NCBI GenBank assembly: GCA_001796935.1
Contig: MGNX01000032.1
Location: 8,894-33,239 of the forward strand
Source: Chloroflexi bacterium RBG_16_60_22
Lineage (GTDB): Bacteria > Chloroflexota > Dehalococcoidia > Dehalococcoidales > RBG-16-60-22
Reading direction: 5' to 3'
DNA: 24,346 bases
The notes under the pieces are model-generated. The model was not told the DNA's origin. It made no database searches and was given only the letters and a program-made list of their open reading frames with translations. Position numbers and translations under genes: made by a program. Numbering within the stretch: position 1 is the stretch's first letter; each line of letters opens with the position of its first letter. Of this stretch, positions 7,181-14,875 are shown piece by piece.

Positions 7181-8533
7181 CTATTTATAGGCGCCGTATT
7201 CTCTGGCGGCGTCAACCATGGCATGGACGTTTTCCGGTTTGGCCTGGTCAAAGAACGCCCCATTGCTCACGATGTAGCCGCCGCCCTTGGCACAGGTATC
7301 GATGAGGTTCTTGACATAGTCCTTCACCTGCTCGGGCGTACCAACGACTAATAAATCGGAGGGCACGTTGCCGAACAGGCAACCAACCTTGCCGATTGTT
7401 TTCTTGGCGTTAGCTATATTGCTCTGGTCAATCATCCATAGAGTCTTGCCCTTGGGTAAGTCGCTCATAATCGCCAGACGTGAGTCCCAGTGCCCCTCAG
7501 CCGCCGGCATTGGTACAACCCCTTCGGCAATCAAGCCCATCATGACCTTCTTCAGGGTGGGCCAGTAGAACTTCTTGAACTGTTCATCGGAGAGGAAGCC
7601 GTCAGCGCCTTTATGCAGAGGTATGAATATTACGGGGTGTCCGACCAGCTTAGCTGTGCCTACCCCCATCTTAATCATCAGCGGGGTCAGCCTTTCCATG
7701 GCTTCGAGGAGCTTGTCCGGCTGGCGGTACATGTCCACCATTATCCCCCTGGTTCCTCTAAGGGTGTCGCCGATTACATCGAATGGTGCCTTGGTAAATC
7801 CGGCGGCGATGAGCGGGAATCCGGCTGCAGTGATATCGGCATTCCAGGCACCCATGGCTCCCATCCATTTCAGGGCTTCAGCGCCGGCCTCGAAAAGCGC
7901 CTTATAGGTGGCTTGAACGGGAGGCAGACCGAAGGGGATGAAGTTAATGGCAACGCCATATATTTCAAGTATGCCGGTGAGAGCCGGGAGCATTTGGAAA
8001 CCACCTAATTTGCCGAAGACACGCGGCAGGTAGGTATTACTGAAGAAATTAGAGGGGTCATCAATCAGGGCGTCATACTCACCGGCCGTCATATATTCGC
8101 TTTCGTTGCACTGGTACGACTGCTCAGGCGGGACCCCGTGGCCCGGCCAGGAATATAACTTGTAGTCAAGGATCTCAAAGAACTTCCCAGGTCCGGGTAC
8201 ATACGCTCCAAGGTTGCCGTCCGGCTCAAAGTCCACGACAAATTTTTTAAATGCCATGCGGCACTTGTCGTAGTCATACATGGCTTCCTGAGGAGTTATT
8301 CCAGCATAATAAACGGGGAAGAAGCTAGGGGCGACAAAAATCGGCACCCTATCCGGCAGCTTCTTCATCTGAATGGCGTCTTTTATCCGGGTTATTCTCT
8401 CCTTGAACGCCTTTTCGGCTTTGGGGCTCTGGTATTTAAGGTCATTCCCCGCAGGGTCTTTCGGTGCCATCCACCTGGCGAACAGCGCCTCCTGCTTTTC
8501 ATCCGGTGTCATCTCTTCCCATTTCTTTGCCAT
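7181..8533 (-). CDS. URO-D-superfamily methyltransferase (corrinoid-dependent, MtaA/MtbA-like fold)
   Basis: A 450-residue cytosolic protein of the uroporphyrinogen decarboxylase superfamily, of the long type that pairs with corrinoid proteins rather than the heme enzyme (HemE is about 340 residues). Recognisable segments include LHKGADGFLSDEQFKKFYW (306-324) and GCLFGNVPSDLL (384-395). Classical MtaA-type enzymes bind zinc through His-x-Cys and a later Cys. Here the first site reads EGHWD (346-350, His348 and Asp350) while Cys385 is kept, so the metal site is altered or the chemistry differs. GCAGGAGGT precedes the ATG. The corrinoid protein gene is 35 bases upstream in the same unit and is its likely methyl donor or acceptor. 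Substrate unknown; demethylation of a methoxylated or N-methyl compound is plausible. Base composition seems slightly lower in GC than the corrinoid gene. Confidence 0.85.
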   Translation of the reverse strand: MAKKWEEMTPDEKQEALFARWMAPKDPAGNDLKYQSPKAEKAFKERITRIKDAIQMKKLPDRVPIFVAPSFFPVYYAGITPQEAMYDYDKCRMAFKKFVVDFEPDGNLGAYVPGPGKFFEILDYKLYSWPGHGVPPEQSYQCNESEYMTAGEYDALIDDPSNFFSNTYLPRVFGKLGGFQMLPALTGILEIYGVAINFIPFGLPPVQATYKALFEAGAEALKWMGAMGAWNADITAAGFPLIAAGFTKAPFDVIGDTLRGTRGIMVDMYRQPDKLLEAMERLTPLMIKMGVGTAKLVGHPVIFIPLHKGADGFLSDEQFKKFYWPTLKKVMMGLIAEGVVPMPAAEGHWDSRLAIMSDLPKGKTLWMIDQSNIANAKKTIGKVGCLFGNVPSDLLVVGTPEQVKDYVKNLIDTCAKGGGYIVSNGAFFDQAKPENVHAMVDAAREYGAYK

Positions 8534-8568
8534 ATTATTACCTCCTGCACATTATCTGCGGCGGACGG

Positions 8569-9201
8569 TTATTTGGCGCCGGACCATTTCCGGGCGAGGG
8601 TCACCCCGGCCACGGCGTCCTTGCCGTAGGCGTCCGCGCCGGTGAATTTGGTTATCTCGTCGGTAATCTGGCCGCCGCCAATCATTATCTTGACCTTGTC
8701 CCGCAGTCCGGCGTCCTTGATGGCCTGGACGGTCTGCTTCATGGCGTCGTAGGCCAGCGTCAGGAACCCGCTCAGCCCGACGATGGGCGCGCCGCTCTCC
8801 TTTATCTTTTCCACGAACTTCTTGGCGGGCACGTCCACGCCGAGGTCATAGACCTCGAAGCCGCTGACATCGAGCATGAAGACGACGATGTCCTTGCCGA
8901 TGTCATGGATATCACCGGCCACCGTGCCGACGATGACCTTGCCGCCCTTCCTGGCCGCTCCGCCCTTGGCCAGCTTCGGCTTGACCAGCTCGTTGATGCT
9001 CTTCAATATCTCGCCGGAATAGACCAGGTCCGGGATAAAGTACTCGCCGCTGGAGAACCGCTTGCCCACGGTCTCCATGGCGCGGCTGGCGTCATCGAGG
9101 ATGCGCAGGGGGTCTTCGCCAGCATTGAGCCTCTCCCGGACGATGGCCACCGCCTCATCTTCCTTCAGGTCAGCCAGTGTCTTGGACAAATCTTTGGCCA
9201 C
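8569..9201 (-). CDS. Corrinoid (B12)-binding methyltransferase protein
   Basis: A 210-residue corrinoid protein of the MtaC/MtbC/MttC type. Residues about 5-80 form the helical cap domain (B12-binding-2), and about 88-205 the Rossmann-like B12 domain. The cobalt-ligating motif is GDIHDIG (96-102, ligand His99), followed by the conserved VGLSGFLT and IGGG loops. It carries a methyl group on cobalt between a substrate methyltransferase and an acceptor system. The start is GTG at 9201, preceded by AAGGAGGT at 8-base spacing. It is the first gene of a two-gene unit with the URO-D-type protein and has its own promoter about 85 bases upstream. No reductive activase (RamA-like) or tetrahydrofolate-linked methyltransferase is seen in the window. 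Confidence 0.95.
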   Translation of the reverse strand: MAKDLSKTLADLKEDEAVAIVRERLNAGEDPLRILDDASRAMETVGKRFSSGEYFIPDLVYSGEILKSINELVKPKLAKGGAARKGGKVIVGTVAGDIHDIGKDIVVFMLDVSGFEVYDLGVDVPAKKFVEKIKESGAPIVGLSGFLTLAYDAMKQTVQAIKDAGLRDKVKIMIGGGQITDEITKFTGADAYGKDAVAGVTLARKWSGAK

Positions 9202-9285
9202 GTTTGTTTACCTCCTTAACCCGGTTTGGATTTTCTAGCCTGCCTCAGCGCGTTGACTTATACGGCACCCCCTCTTTTTCTACAC

Positions 9286-9314
9286 ATATTAGCGACTGCG
9301 CCGGAAAAATACAA
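9286..9314 (-). promoter_or_regulatory. Promoter for the corrinoid-methyltransferase unit
   Basis: On the - strand TTGTAT (9314-9309), a 17-base spacer and TAATAT (9291-9286). The start would fall near 9279, with a leader of about 78 bases ending in the AAGGAGGT of the corrinoid gene. Confidence 0.6.
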
Positions 9315-9317
9315 GGC

Positions 9318-9345
9318 GGGTGCCCGTAACGATGTACCGGCGCCC
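9318..9345 (-). terminator. Hairpin downstream of the CCG iron-sulfur gene
   Basis: On the - strand GGGCGCC (9345-9339) pairs with GGGUGCC's complement (9324-9318), a 7-bp stem with one G-U pair. A TTTTT run follows only about 9-13 bases later, so termination would be imperfect. It lies just upstream of the next promoter and marks a unit boundary. Confidence 0.4.
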
Positions 9346-9358
9346 TGATTCCACATTC

Positions 9359-10534
9359 TCAAAGTGCCCGGCAGGCCACCTCGGCGATATCGTAAATCTC
9401 GATGTCCTGGCCGTATTCTTTAGCCGCGTCCTTGAAGTTCCTCTCGCACCAGGGGCAGGCGGTGACCAGCGCCCCGGCACCGGTGGCCCTGGCCTCTTTC
9501 AGTCTCTCGCCGGCCGTCCACAGGGCGAACTCCGGGTTGGCCTGGCTGACGCCGGCCCCGGCCCCGCAGCACCAGGCATTTTCCCGGTGACGCTCCATCT
9601 CCACCAGCTCGAGGCCGGGCACAGCCTTGAGGACTTCCCGCGGCGCATCGTAGATGCCGTCGTCGCCCAGGTGCCGGCCCAGGTGGCAGGGGTCGTGGTA
9701 GGTGACCTTCATCGGCACCTTTTTGGTGAGCTTGAGCTTCCCGCCTTTGATGAGCTCGTCGAGGTACTCCACCGTGTGCCGCACCTCGAACTTCATCTCG
9801 ATATTCACTCTGGGGTAGAGCTTCCGGAAGGTGCTGTAGCCGTCCGAGCAGGAAGTGACGACCCGGCCGGCCCCCAGCGAGTTGAACGTCTCTAAAAAGT
9901 GCTCGGCGTACTTGGTGAACTCCCCCACGTACCCGATTTCGTAGGCGCGGCCGCCGCAGCAGGACTCCCCGGCGCCCATGATGCCCACGTCCACGCCGGC
10001 GGCCTTGAGGAGGGCGACGGCGCTCCGGGGCACGTTCCATAGCTCACGGTCGAAGGAGAGCATGCAGCCGGCGTGATAGACCGTAGCCACCTTCTCCTGC
10101 CCGGCGTCCTTGAGGTCCAGGTCCCTGGCCCAGTCTCCCCGCTCCGCCTTGGGCTTGCCGAAGACGTTATCGTCCTTCTTGAGGCTCTCCACCATGACCA
10201 TGTAGGCGGGATTGAGGAGCCCCTGGCCCACCGCTTCCGTCCTCACCGCCTGGATAATCTCGAAGATATGCTGGTGGTGATAGACCCCGCACTGCTGCTC
10301 GCAGGAGAGGCAGCCGGTGCAGGCATAAATCCTCTCCCGGGTGTCGTCATTGTCCAGGGGGAGCTTGCCTTCGCTGACGGCCCGGGCCACGGCGATTTTC
10401 CCGGAGGGGTAGTAGGACTCGAGCTGGTACATCTCCCCGGAGGGGCAGGCGGGGACAAAGATATTGAGGATATCCTTGCAGGTGCCGCACCGCGAGCACC
10501 CGTAGAGCCATTCCTTCACATCGTTCAGCGCCAT
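9359..10534 (-). CDS. CCG-domain iron-sulfur oxidoreductase (HdrD/GlpC/LutA-like)
   Basis: A 391-residue protein with two ferredoxin-type [4Fe-4S] sites (Cys 13/16/19/30 and 72/75/78/82) followed by two CCG domains. The second CCG site is complete: Cys283, Cys322-Cys323, Cys360, Cys363 (C-x38-CC-x36-CxxC), the pattern that binds a noncubane cluster in HdrB/HdrD. The first is partial: Cys157, Cys192-Cys193, Cys229, with CSDG in place of the last CxxC. The family takes electrons from a flavoprotein dehydrogenase and passes them to quinones, ferredoxin or a disulfide. AAAGGAGGC precedes the ATG. The flavoprotein gene lies 30 bases upstream in the same operon, as in glycolate or lactate oxidase systems (GlcD/GlcF). 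There are no membrane segments, so a cytosolic or peripheral location is likely. Confidence 0.92.
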   Translation of the reverse strand: MALNDVKEWLYGCSRCGTCKDILNIFVPACPSGEMYQLESYYPSGKIAVARAVSEGKLPLDNDDTRERIYACTGCLSCEQQCGVYHHQHIFEIIQAVRTEAVGQGLLNPAYMVMVESLKKDDNVFGKPKAERGDWARDLDLKDAGQEKVATVYHAGCMLSFDRELWNVPRSAVALLKAAGVDVGIMGAGESCCGGRAYEIGYVGEFTKYAEHFLETFNSLGAGRVVTSCSDGYSTFRKLYPRVNIEMKFEVRHTVEYLDELIKGGKLKLTKKVPMKVTYHDPCHLGRHLGDDGIYDAPREVLKAVPGLELVEMERHRENAWCCGAGAGVSQANPEFALWTAGERLKEARATGAGALVTACPWCERNFKDAAKEYGQDIEIYDIAEVACRAL

Positions 10535-10564
10535 CGTTGCCTCCTTTGGCTGAGCCGGATGACT

Positions 10565-12010
10565 TCAGGCCGGGGGCGCACCCCACCGGCCGGGATTGAG
10601 GATATTATTGGGGTCGAGCATCTCCTTGACACGGCGGTGTAGTTTCGTCCACTCGGGGTCGGCCCGGGCCTCCAGCTGCCGGATGGCCGAGACCGGCGTC
10701 TTATAGGGGATGAAGCCGTGCCGGATAATCATCTCCATCTGGTCGCGGCACAGCGCCTTGATTTTCTCCACCAGGACGGGGTCGCCCTTATCATAAGGCA
10801 GCAGCCACCTCAGGCCGACGAAGTGACCTTCGTTCATGACCCGACTGTACGAGGTGCGGGTAAAGCCGTGCTTGTCCTGGAGCGCGCAGCCTTCCTTGAT
10901 GGCCTCCAGCCAGTGGCTCATGGGGCCGTAGGAGCCCACCCAGGTCAGCCCGCCGCCGGAGCTGAGCACCCCCAGCATCTGCATGGGGAAAAAGGCGCTG
11001 GTGCTCGGCGCGGACTGGGGCCCTACCATCCTGACGCCCTTGAGCTCCTGCCGGGCGACCTCCTCGATGACGCCGACCTTGGCGTCCAGCTCTTCCCGGG
11101 TGTTTCCGGTAATCTCCACCGAGACGATGATTTCGGGGTCGTCCGGTTTCCTGGGGAGGGCGGGATAGGGGGAAATCTTCTCGTGGGACTGCGCGACGAA
11201 GGCCTCCTGGCCGGCCCAGGCGAAGGAGAGGCTGATGATGTCGTCGGGGACGCGGGTCCGCGCCAGCGCCTTGAGGGCTTTATCGGCGCCCTCGAAGTCC
11301 ATGAACAGGAAGGTCATCTGCACGGAGTGCTTCGGTTTGGGCCAGAGGCTGACGGCCATCTTGGTGATGATGCCGGTGGTGCCCTGCCAGCCCAGGAAGA
11401 GGCCGGCCAGCTCCGGAAGGGGGGCCAGCGACTGCCACCCGTCGCTCACCGCGCAGGAGCCGATTTTCACCAGCTCGCCCGTGGGTAACACCACCTCCAG
11501 TCCGGTGACCCAGCTGGAGGCGGCGCCGTAGCGGTAGGACAGGCTGTCCAGCCCCTGGAGGAGGGCGTTGGTCATCACGCCGGTGGAGGGGGGTGAAAAG
11601 GCGTAGGTGTAAACGAAGTGGGGATGGTGCTTCTCCAGGCAGGCCTTCATGTGCCCGAAGGTCACCCCCGGCTCGATGACGGCGTACATGTCCGTATCGT
11701 TGACCTCCAGGATGCGGTCCATCCTCTTGAGGTCGAGGGTAATGCCCCCGCGCAGGGGGATGGTGAGCCCGCCGATGTTCCCCCCCGCCAGGTAAGGAAT
11801 CACCGGGACTTTCTCCCGGTTGGCGAGTTTGACGATGGCCTGTATCTCCCCGACCGTCTTCGGCAGGGCCACCGCGTCGGGCCAGCCCGGCTCGGCCTGC
11901 GTCATGTCCTGGGAGTAGATGTACAGGTCCGCCGGGTTGGTGGAAACGTACCTGGCGCCGACGATTTTTTCCAGTTCCCCCACTACTTTGCTTCTCACGG
12001 CTTCTATCAT
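10565..12010 (-). CDS. FAD-binding oxidoreductase of the VAO/GlcD (PCMH) family
   Basis: A 481-residue flavoprotein. The PCMH-type FAD domain covers about 40-225: VIPYLAGGNIGGLTIPLRGG (70-89) as the pyrophosphate loop, SPPSTGVMTNALLQG (139-153), YG at 161-162, GLEVVLPTGE (170-179) and QGTTGIIT (209-216). The C-terminal cap ends with the usual MLDPNNILNPGRWG. The family oxidises alpha-hydroxy acids or phenolic compounds. The wording of the MTNALLQG...YRYG...GLEVVLP stretch and VGSYGPMSHWLEA is closer to the vanillyl-alcohol oxidase/4-cresol dehydrogenase branch than to lactate dehydrogenases, but this is a by-eye judgement. AAAAAGGAGGC precedes the ATG. Gene order etfB, flavoprotein, CCG Fe-S protein suggests a cytosolic dehydrogenase complex whose electrons leave through Fe-S clusters or ETF. 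Confidence 0.9.
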   Translation of the reverse strand: MIEAVRSKVVGELEKIVGARYVSTNPADLYIYSQDMTQAEPGWPDAVALPKTVGEIQAIVKLANREKVPVIPYLAGGNIGGLTIPLRGGITLDLKRMDRILEVNDTDMYAVIEPGVTFGHMKACLEKHHPHFVYTYAFSPPSTGVMTNALLQGLDSLSYRYGAASSWVTGLEVVLPTGELVKIGSCAVSDGWQSLAPLPELAGLFLGWQGTTGIITKMAVSLWPKPKHSVQMTFLFMDFEGADKALKALARTRVPDDIISLSFAWAGQEAFVAQSHEKISPYPALPRKPDDPEIIVSVEITGNTREELDAKVGVIEEVARQELKGVRMVGPQSAPSTSAFFPMQMLGVLSSGGGLTWVGSYGPMSHWLEAIKEGCALQDKHGFTRTSYSRVMNEGHFVGLRWLLPYDKGDPVLVEKIKALCRDQMEMIIRHGFIPYKTPVSAIRQLEARADPEWTKLHRRVKEMLDPNNILNPGRWGAPPA

Positions 12011-12052
12011 TTCCCCAGCCTCCTTTTTTATCGTCAGGAAAGAGTGAAGCGG

Positions 12053-12844
12053 TCAGATAAACCCGATTTGCCGGACTTTCAGGGCCAGGCCGGCACCGGC
12101 TTCCTCGGGGGTCGCGCCGGTTACCAGCTCGCAGGCTACTTTTCGGTCCGGTATGAAGAGTTGTTGCGGCCTTCGCGGCTTGAGGTCGGCCGCCTCCGGG
12201 GCCAGGTCGGCGGCGTGCCAGGTGGTGATGGGCTGCTTCTGAGCCGCCATCAGCCCCTTGACCGTGGCCGCCCGCAGCTCGCCGATTTCATGGCTGACGG
12301 TCACCAGGCAGGGCAGGGCAACCTCGATTACCTCATAGCCGTCGGAGCGCACCCGCTCCACCCGGACGGTGCCGTTATTGACCTCAATCTTCCGGGCCAA
12401 CGTCACGGCGGGTATGGCCAGCCGCTCGGCCACCCCCTGGCCCACCTGCCCGGCATTGGTATCGGCCGCCATCCGGCCGGTTAAAACGAGGTCGTATTGC
12501 CCCAGCTTCCGGATGGCCGCGGCCAGGAGAACGGCGGCGGAGAGACTGTCGATTTCGTCAAAGGCCTCGTCCTCGAGGAGGACCAGGGCGTCGGCGCCCA
12601 CCGCCAGGCACTTTCTCACCACCGCCTTGGGGATGTTTTTGCCGGCGCTGATGACCGTGATTCTGGCGGGCAGCGCCTCTTTGATTTTCAGGGCGGCTTC
12701 CAGGGAGTTTTCATCGTAGGGGTTCAGCACCGGCGGCACGCCCGGCCCGGGGAGGACGCGGCGCTCCCGGGGGTCGATTTTAAAGGTGGAAACAGGGGCC
12801 TCGGGGTCGAGCACAACCTTGGCACAGACGATGATGTTCAGCAT
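12053..12844 (-). CDS. etfB: Electron transfer flavoprotein, beta subunit (EtfB)
   Basis: A 263-residue EtfB, the usual length. It begins MLNIIVCAKVVLDPEAP, has the NPYDENSLEAALKIKE segment (41-56), and the nucleotide-binding loop LTGRMAADTNAGQVGQGVAERL (121-142, written here only by its ends: Asp128, Gly132, Gln133, Gly135). EtfB works as a dimer with EtfA, moving electrons between a flavin dehydrogenase and an acceptor; some pairs bifurcate electrons. No etfA follows or precedes it, so the partner must be elsewhere or absent. The start at 12844 is chosen over an in-frame ATG at 12892 because GGAAAGGAACGTG lies just before it and the family starts at this point. The flavoprotein gene is 42 bases downstream. 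A promoter and dyad lie directly upstream. Confidence 0.93.
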   Translation of the reverse strand: MLNIIVCAKVVLDPEAPVSTFKIDPRERRVLPGPGVPPVLNPYDENSLEAALKIKEALPARITVISAGKNIPKAVVRKCLAVGADALVLLEDEAFDEIDSLSAAVLLAAAIRKLGQYDLVLTGRMAADTNAGQVGQGVAERLAIPAVTLARKIEVNNGTVRVERVRSDGYEVIEVALPCLVTVSHEIGELRAATVKGLMAAQKQPITTWHAADLAPEAADLKPRRPQQLFIPDRKVACELVTGATPEEAGAGLALKVRQIGFI

Positions 12845-12898
12845 CACGTTCCTTTCCGTCGGGTGCTTCGGGTATTCGAAGGGGGGAAACATCGTTTT

Positions 12899-12938
12899 AC
12901 GATTCCTGCCACATCATACAACCGCGGGAAGGAATCGT
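12899..12938. promoter_or_regulatory. Operator-like inverted repeat over the etfB promoter
   Basis: ACGATTCC (12899-12906) and GGAATCGT (12931-12938) form an exact 8-bp inverted repeat with centres 32 bases apart, about three helical turns. One half lies at the predicted transcription start, the other overlaps the -35. A smaller dyad, ATCGT-TTT-ACGAT (12891-12903), shares the first half. This arrangement suits a dimeric repressor or looping regulator. Confidence 0.5.
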
Positions 12939-12941
12939 CAA
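12913..12941 (-). promoter_or_regulatory. Sigma-70 promoter of the etfB operon
   Basis: On the - strand TTGACG (12941-12936), 17-base spacer and TATGAT (12918-12913). The start would be near 12906, 62 bases before the etfB ATG. It separates this operon from the TRAP genes upstream. Confidence 0.7.
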
Positions 12942-13013
12942 CCCCGGCCGGGTACCGCCGGCGGGGACGGGCTGATACCGGATGAAAACGTAACCATCAG
13001 CGTTAAGTGTGAC

Positions 13014-13040
13014 ACCAGCCTGTATTCCTGCAATGCTGGT
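13014..13040 (-). terminator. Hairpin after dctM
   Basis: ACCAGC (13014-13019) pairs with GCTGGT (13035-13040) around a 15-base loop, 15 bases past the dctM stop. No T run follows, so it may be only a weak or Rho-assisted boundary. Confidence 0.3.
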
Positions 13041-13054
13041 CAGGCGGATATTGG

Positions 13055-14350
13055 CTACATCGTTTCAGGTATAAACAGAGAAAGGGCAGGAACGGCTACG
13101 AGAAGCGCCACGTGAAGAACGTCAGCCACCACGAACGGTATAATACCGCGGAATATCGTACCGACGGGCACATCGGTTACTGCCGCCAAAACGAAGACAT
13201 TAAGGCCAATCGGTGGGGTAATCATCCCTATCTCCATAATCCTCACCATTATCACCCCAAACCATATCGAGTCAAACCCCAGAGCCTGAATTGCCGGAAA
13301 GATAACGGGGCTGGTAAGGATAATTGCGGCAAAGATGTCCAGGAAACAGCCCAGAAAGATATACAGAAGTATAATACCCGCCAGTATCCACATCCTGGAG
13401 ACCGGCAGGCTACTGAGAAACTGCCCCAGCGCTCCGGGCATATCCGTTATGGTCAAAAAACGCAGGAGAATATAAGCACCGACAATCATGAACATAATCA
13501 TCGCCGTGGTCTGGGCTGACTCTACTATAGAACCGCTAAAAGCCGTCCAGCTGAGTTTTCGGCCGACCAATGTGATGACGATAGCCCCGAAGGCACCGGC
13601 CGCCCCGGCTTCGGTAGGGGTGAAAACCCCCATGTAGATACCCCCCATGACCAGCAGGAACAACGCCACCATCGCCCAGGTTTTTCTTAAGGAGACTATC
13701 TTCTCCTTAAAGGTTGCCCCCTGCCCCGGAGGACCCATCGAGGGTTTCCATTTGCACATAATCCAGATGGTAACCATGTAAAACACAGCCTCAAGAATCC
13801 CGGGGATGATGCCTGCCATGAATAGCTTACCTATTGATACCTGGTTAAGTATGCCGTACAGGATGAAGCCCATGCTCGGGGGTATCAGTATCCCCATGGT
13901 GCCGCCGGCGGCAATCGTACCGGTAGCCAGTTTGATGTCATAGTTATATTTTTCCATTTCCGGGAAACCTACTTTACCCATGGTGGCGCAGGTTGCCGTG
14001 CTGGAGCCACAAATGGCCGCGAAGGCGGCGCTAGCCGCTACGGTAGCCATGGCCAGTCCCCCCCGCATCTTCCCTATCCACTTGTAAGCAGCCTCATACA
14101 AATCTGCGCTCACTCCCGTATGGGAGAGCACCGCGCCCATGAGTATAAAAAGCGGAATCGCCGTCACGGGGTACCAGGCGATGGTGCTGAGGGGTACCCT
14201 GCCGGCGATAATCAAGGCATCCTTCCAACCTGCCAGATAGGCGAAGCCCAGAAAGCCGATGAGTATCATGGCACCGCCTATCCAGACCCGGAAAAATATA
14301 AGGACGACCATTATGGTTATACCGATACCGCCAACTAGCTCTGCGCTCAT
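13055..14350 (-). CDS. dctM: TRAP transporter large membrane subunit
   Basis: A 431-residue hydrophobic protein of the DctM family (usual length about 425-430), the ion-coupled transport channel of a tripartite ATP-independent periplasmic transporter. Family features include the N-terminal LIFFRVWIGGAMILIGFLG, the GSSTATCATMGKVGFPEM segment (about 116-133), the ATGTIAAGGTMGILIPPSMGFILYG region (by ends, about 142-166) and the C-terminal GMITPPIGLNVFVLAAV. About twelve membrane helices can be counted. Its ATG overlaps the dctQ stop by 4 bases (ATGA), so the subunits are made in a coupled way. It is the last gene of dctPQM; the etfB operon follows after a 210-base gap with its own promoter. Confidence 0.95.
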   Translation of the reverse strand: MSAELVGGIGITIMVVLIFFRVWIGGAMILIGFLGFAYLAGWKDALIIAGRVPLSTIAWYPVTAIPLFILMGAVLSHTGVSADLYEAAYKWIGKMRGGLAMATVAASAAFAAICGSSTATCATMGKVGFPEMEKYNYDIKLATGTIAAGGTMGILIPPSMGFILYGILNQVSIGKLFMAGIIPGILEAVFYMVTIWIMCKWKPSMGPPGQGATFKEKIVSLRKTWAMVALFLLVMGGIYMGVFTPTEAGAAGAFGAIVITLVGRKLSWTAFSGSIVESAQTTAMIMFMIVGAYILLRFLTITDMPGALGQFLSSLPVSRMWILAGIILLYIFLGCFLDIFAAIILTSPVIFPAIQALGFDSIWFGVIMVRIMEIGMITPPIGLNVFVLAAVTDVPVGTIFRGIIPFVVADVLHVALLVAVPALSLFIPETM

Positions 14351-14859
14351 CTCTTCGACGCCTCAGCTATTGACCGGACCAGAAGGATTATCATGACCAG
14401 TAACATTAGAATAAAACCGAAGGCTACTATGAGATAAAAAGGGTAGAATGGCATGCCGGTGACAATAGATTCAATCCGGTCTCGCCGTGCCACCATCGAT
14501 TCCGAGAAGGCCTGGTAGGCAAAAACCGCACAAACTCCCAGCAGGGCCAGAGAATTAAAGCTATCGAAGATTCCCTGAGCCCTCCTGGGAAGTCTGACGA
14601 CCAGGAGGTCAACCTTGATATGAGCCCCGTTGACAGCGCACCAGGCAAAACCCAAAAAAGCCACGCCCACCATGAGGGATTCGGTTATCTCCACGCTGGC
14701 GGTGATGGGGCTGTTGAAAAAAAAGCGCATAAAGATGTCCGACACGGTAAGCATCATCATGGCAGCCAGAATTACCACTGCCACCATACCGAATGCACGA
14801 GACAGCATACCGATTGCCGTCTCGAGCGAATGAGCGGCTTTAAGCAGCCAGTTGCCCAA
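14347..14859 (-). CDS. dctQ: TRAP transporter small membrane subunit
   Basis: A 170-residue DctQ protein with four membrane segments (about 22-44, 58-78, 101-119, 141-163), the family's usual layout, and the FMRFFFNSPITASVEITESLMVG stretch near the second helix that is typical of DctQ (given by ends, 43-65). It packs against DctM and is required for transport. The start is a TTG at 14859, 16 bases after the dctP stop, with GAGGG at 9-base spacing; the first in-frame ATG would remove the N-terminal 17 residues. It overlaps dctM by 4 bases. Confidence 0.92.
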   Translation of the reverse strand: MGNWLLKAAHSLETAIGMLSRAFGMVAVVILAAMMMLTVSDIFMRFFFNSPITASVEITESLMVGVAFLGFAWCAVNGAHIKVDLLVVRLPRRAQGIFDSFNSLALLGVCAVFAYQAFSESMVARRDRIESIVTGMPFYPFYLIVAFGFILMLLVMIILLVRSIAEASKR

Positions 14860-14875
14860 TCTTGCTAACCCTCTT

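Noticed and set aside
9202..9358. Cobalamin riboswitch before the corrinoid gene
   Set aside because: The 78-base leader is too short and lacks the B12-box sequence expected of that riboswitch.
10718..11488. Long + strand frame over the flavoprotein gene
   Set aside because: Gly/His/Leu-rich composition typical of the antisense of a GC-rich gene; the - strand product is a clear flavoprotein.
12845..13054. Possible missing etfA or small gene between dctM and etfB
   Set aside because: Only 210 bases, no credible coding frame on either strand, and the space is taken up by a promoter and dyad.
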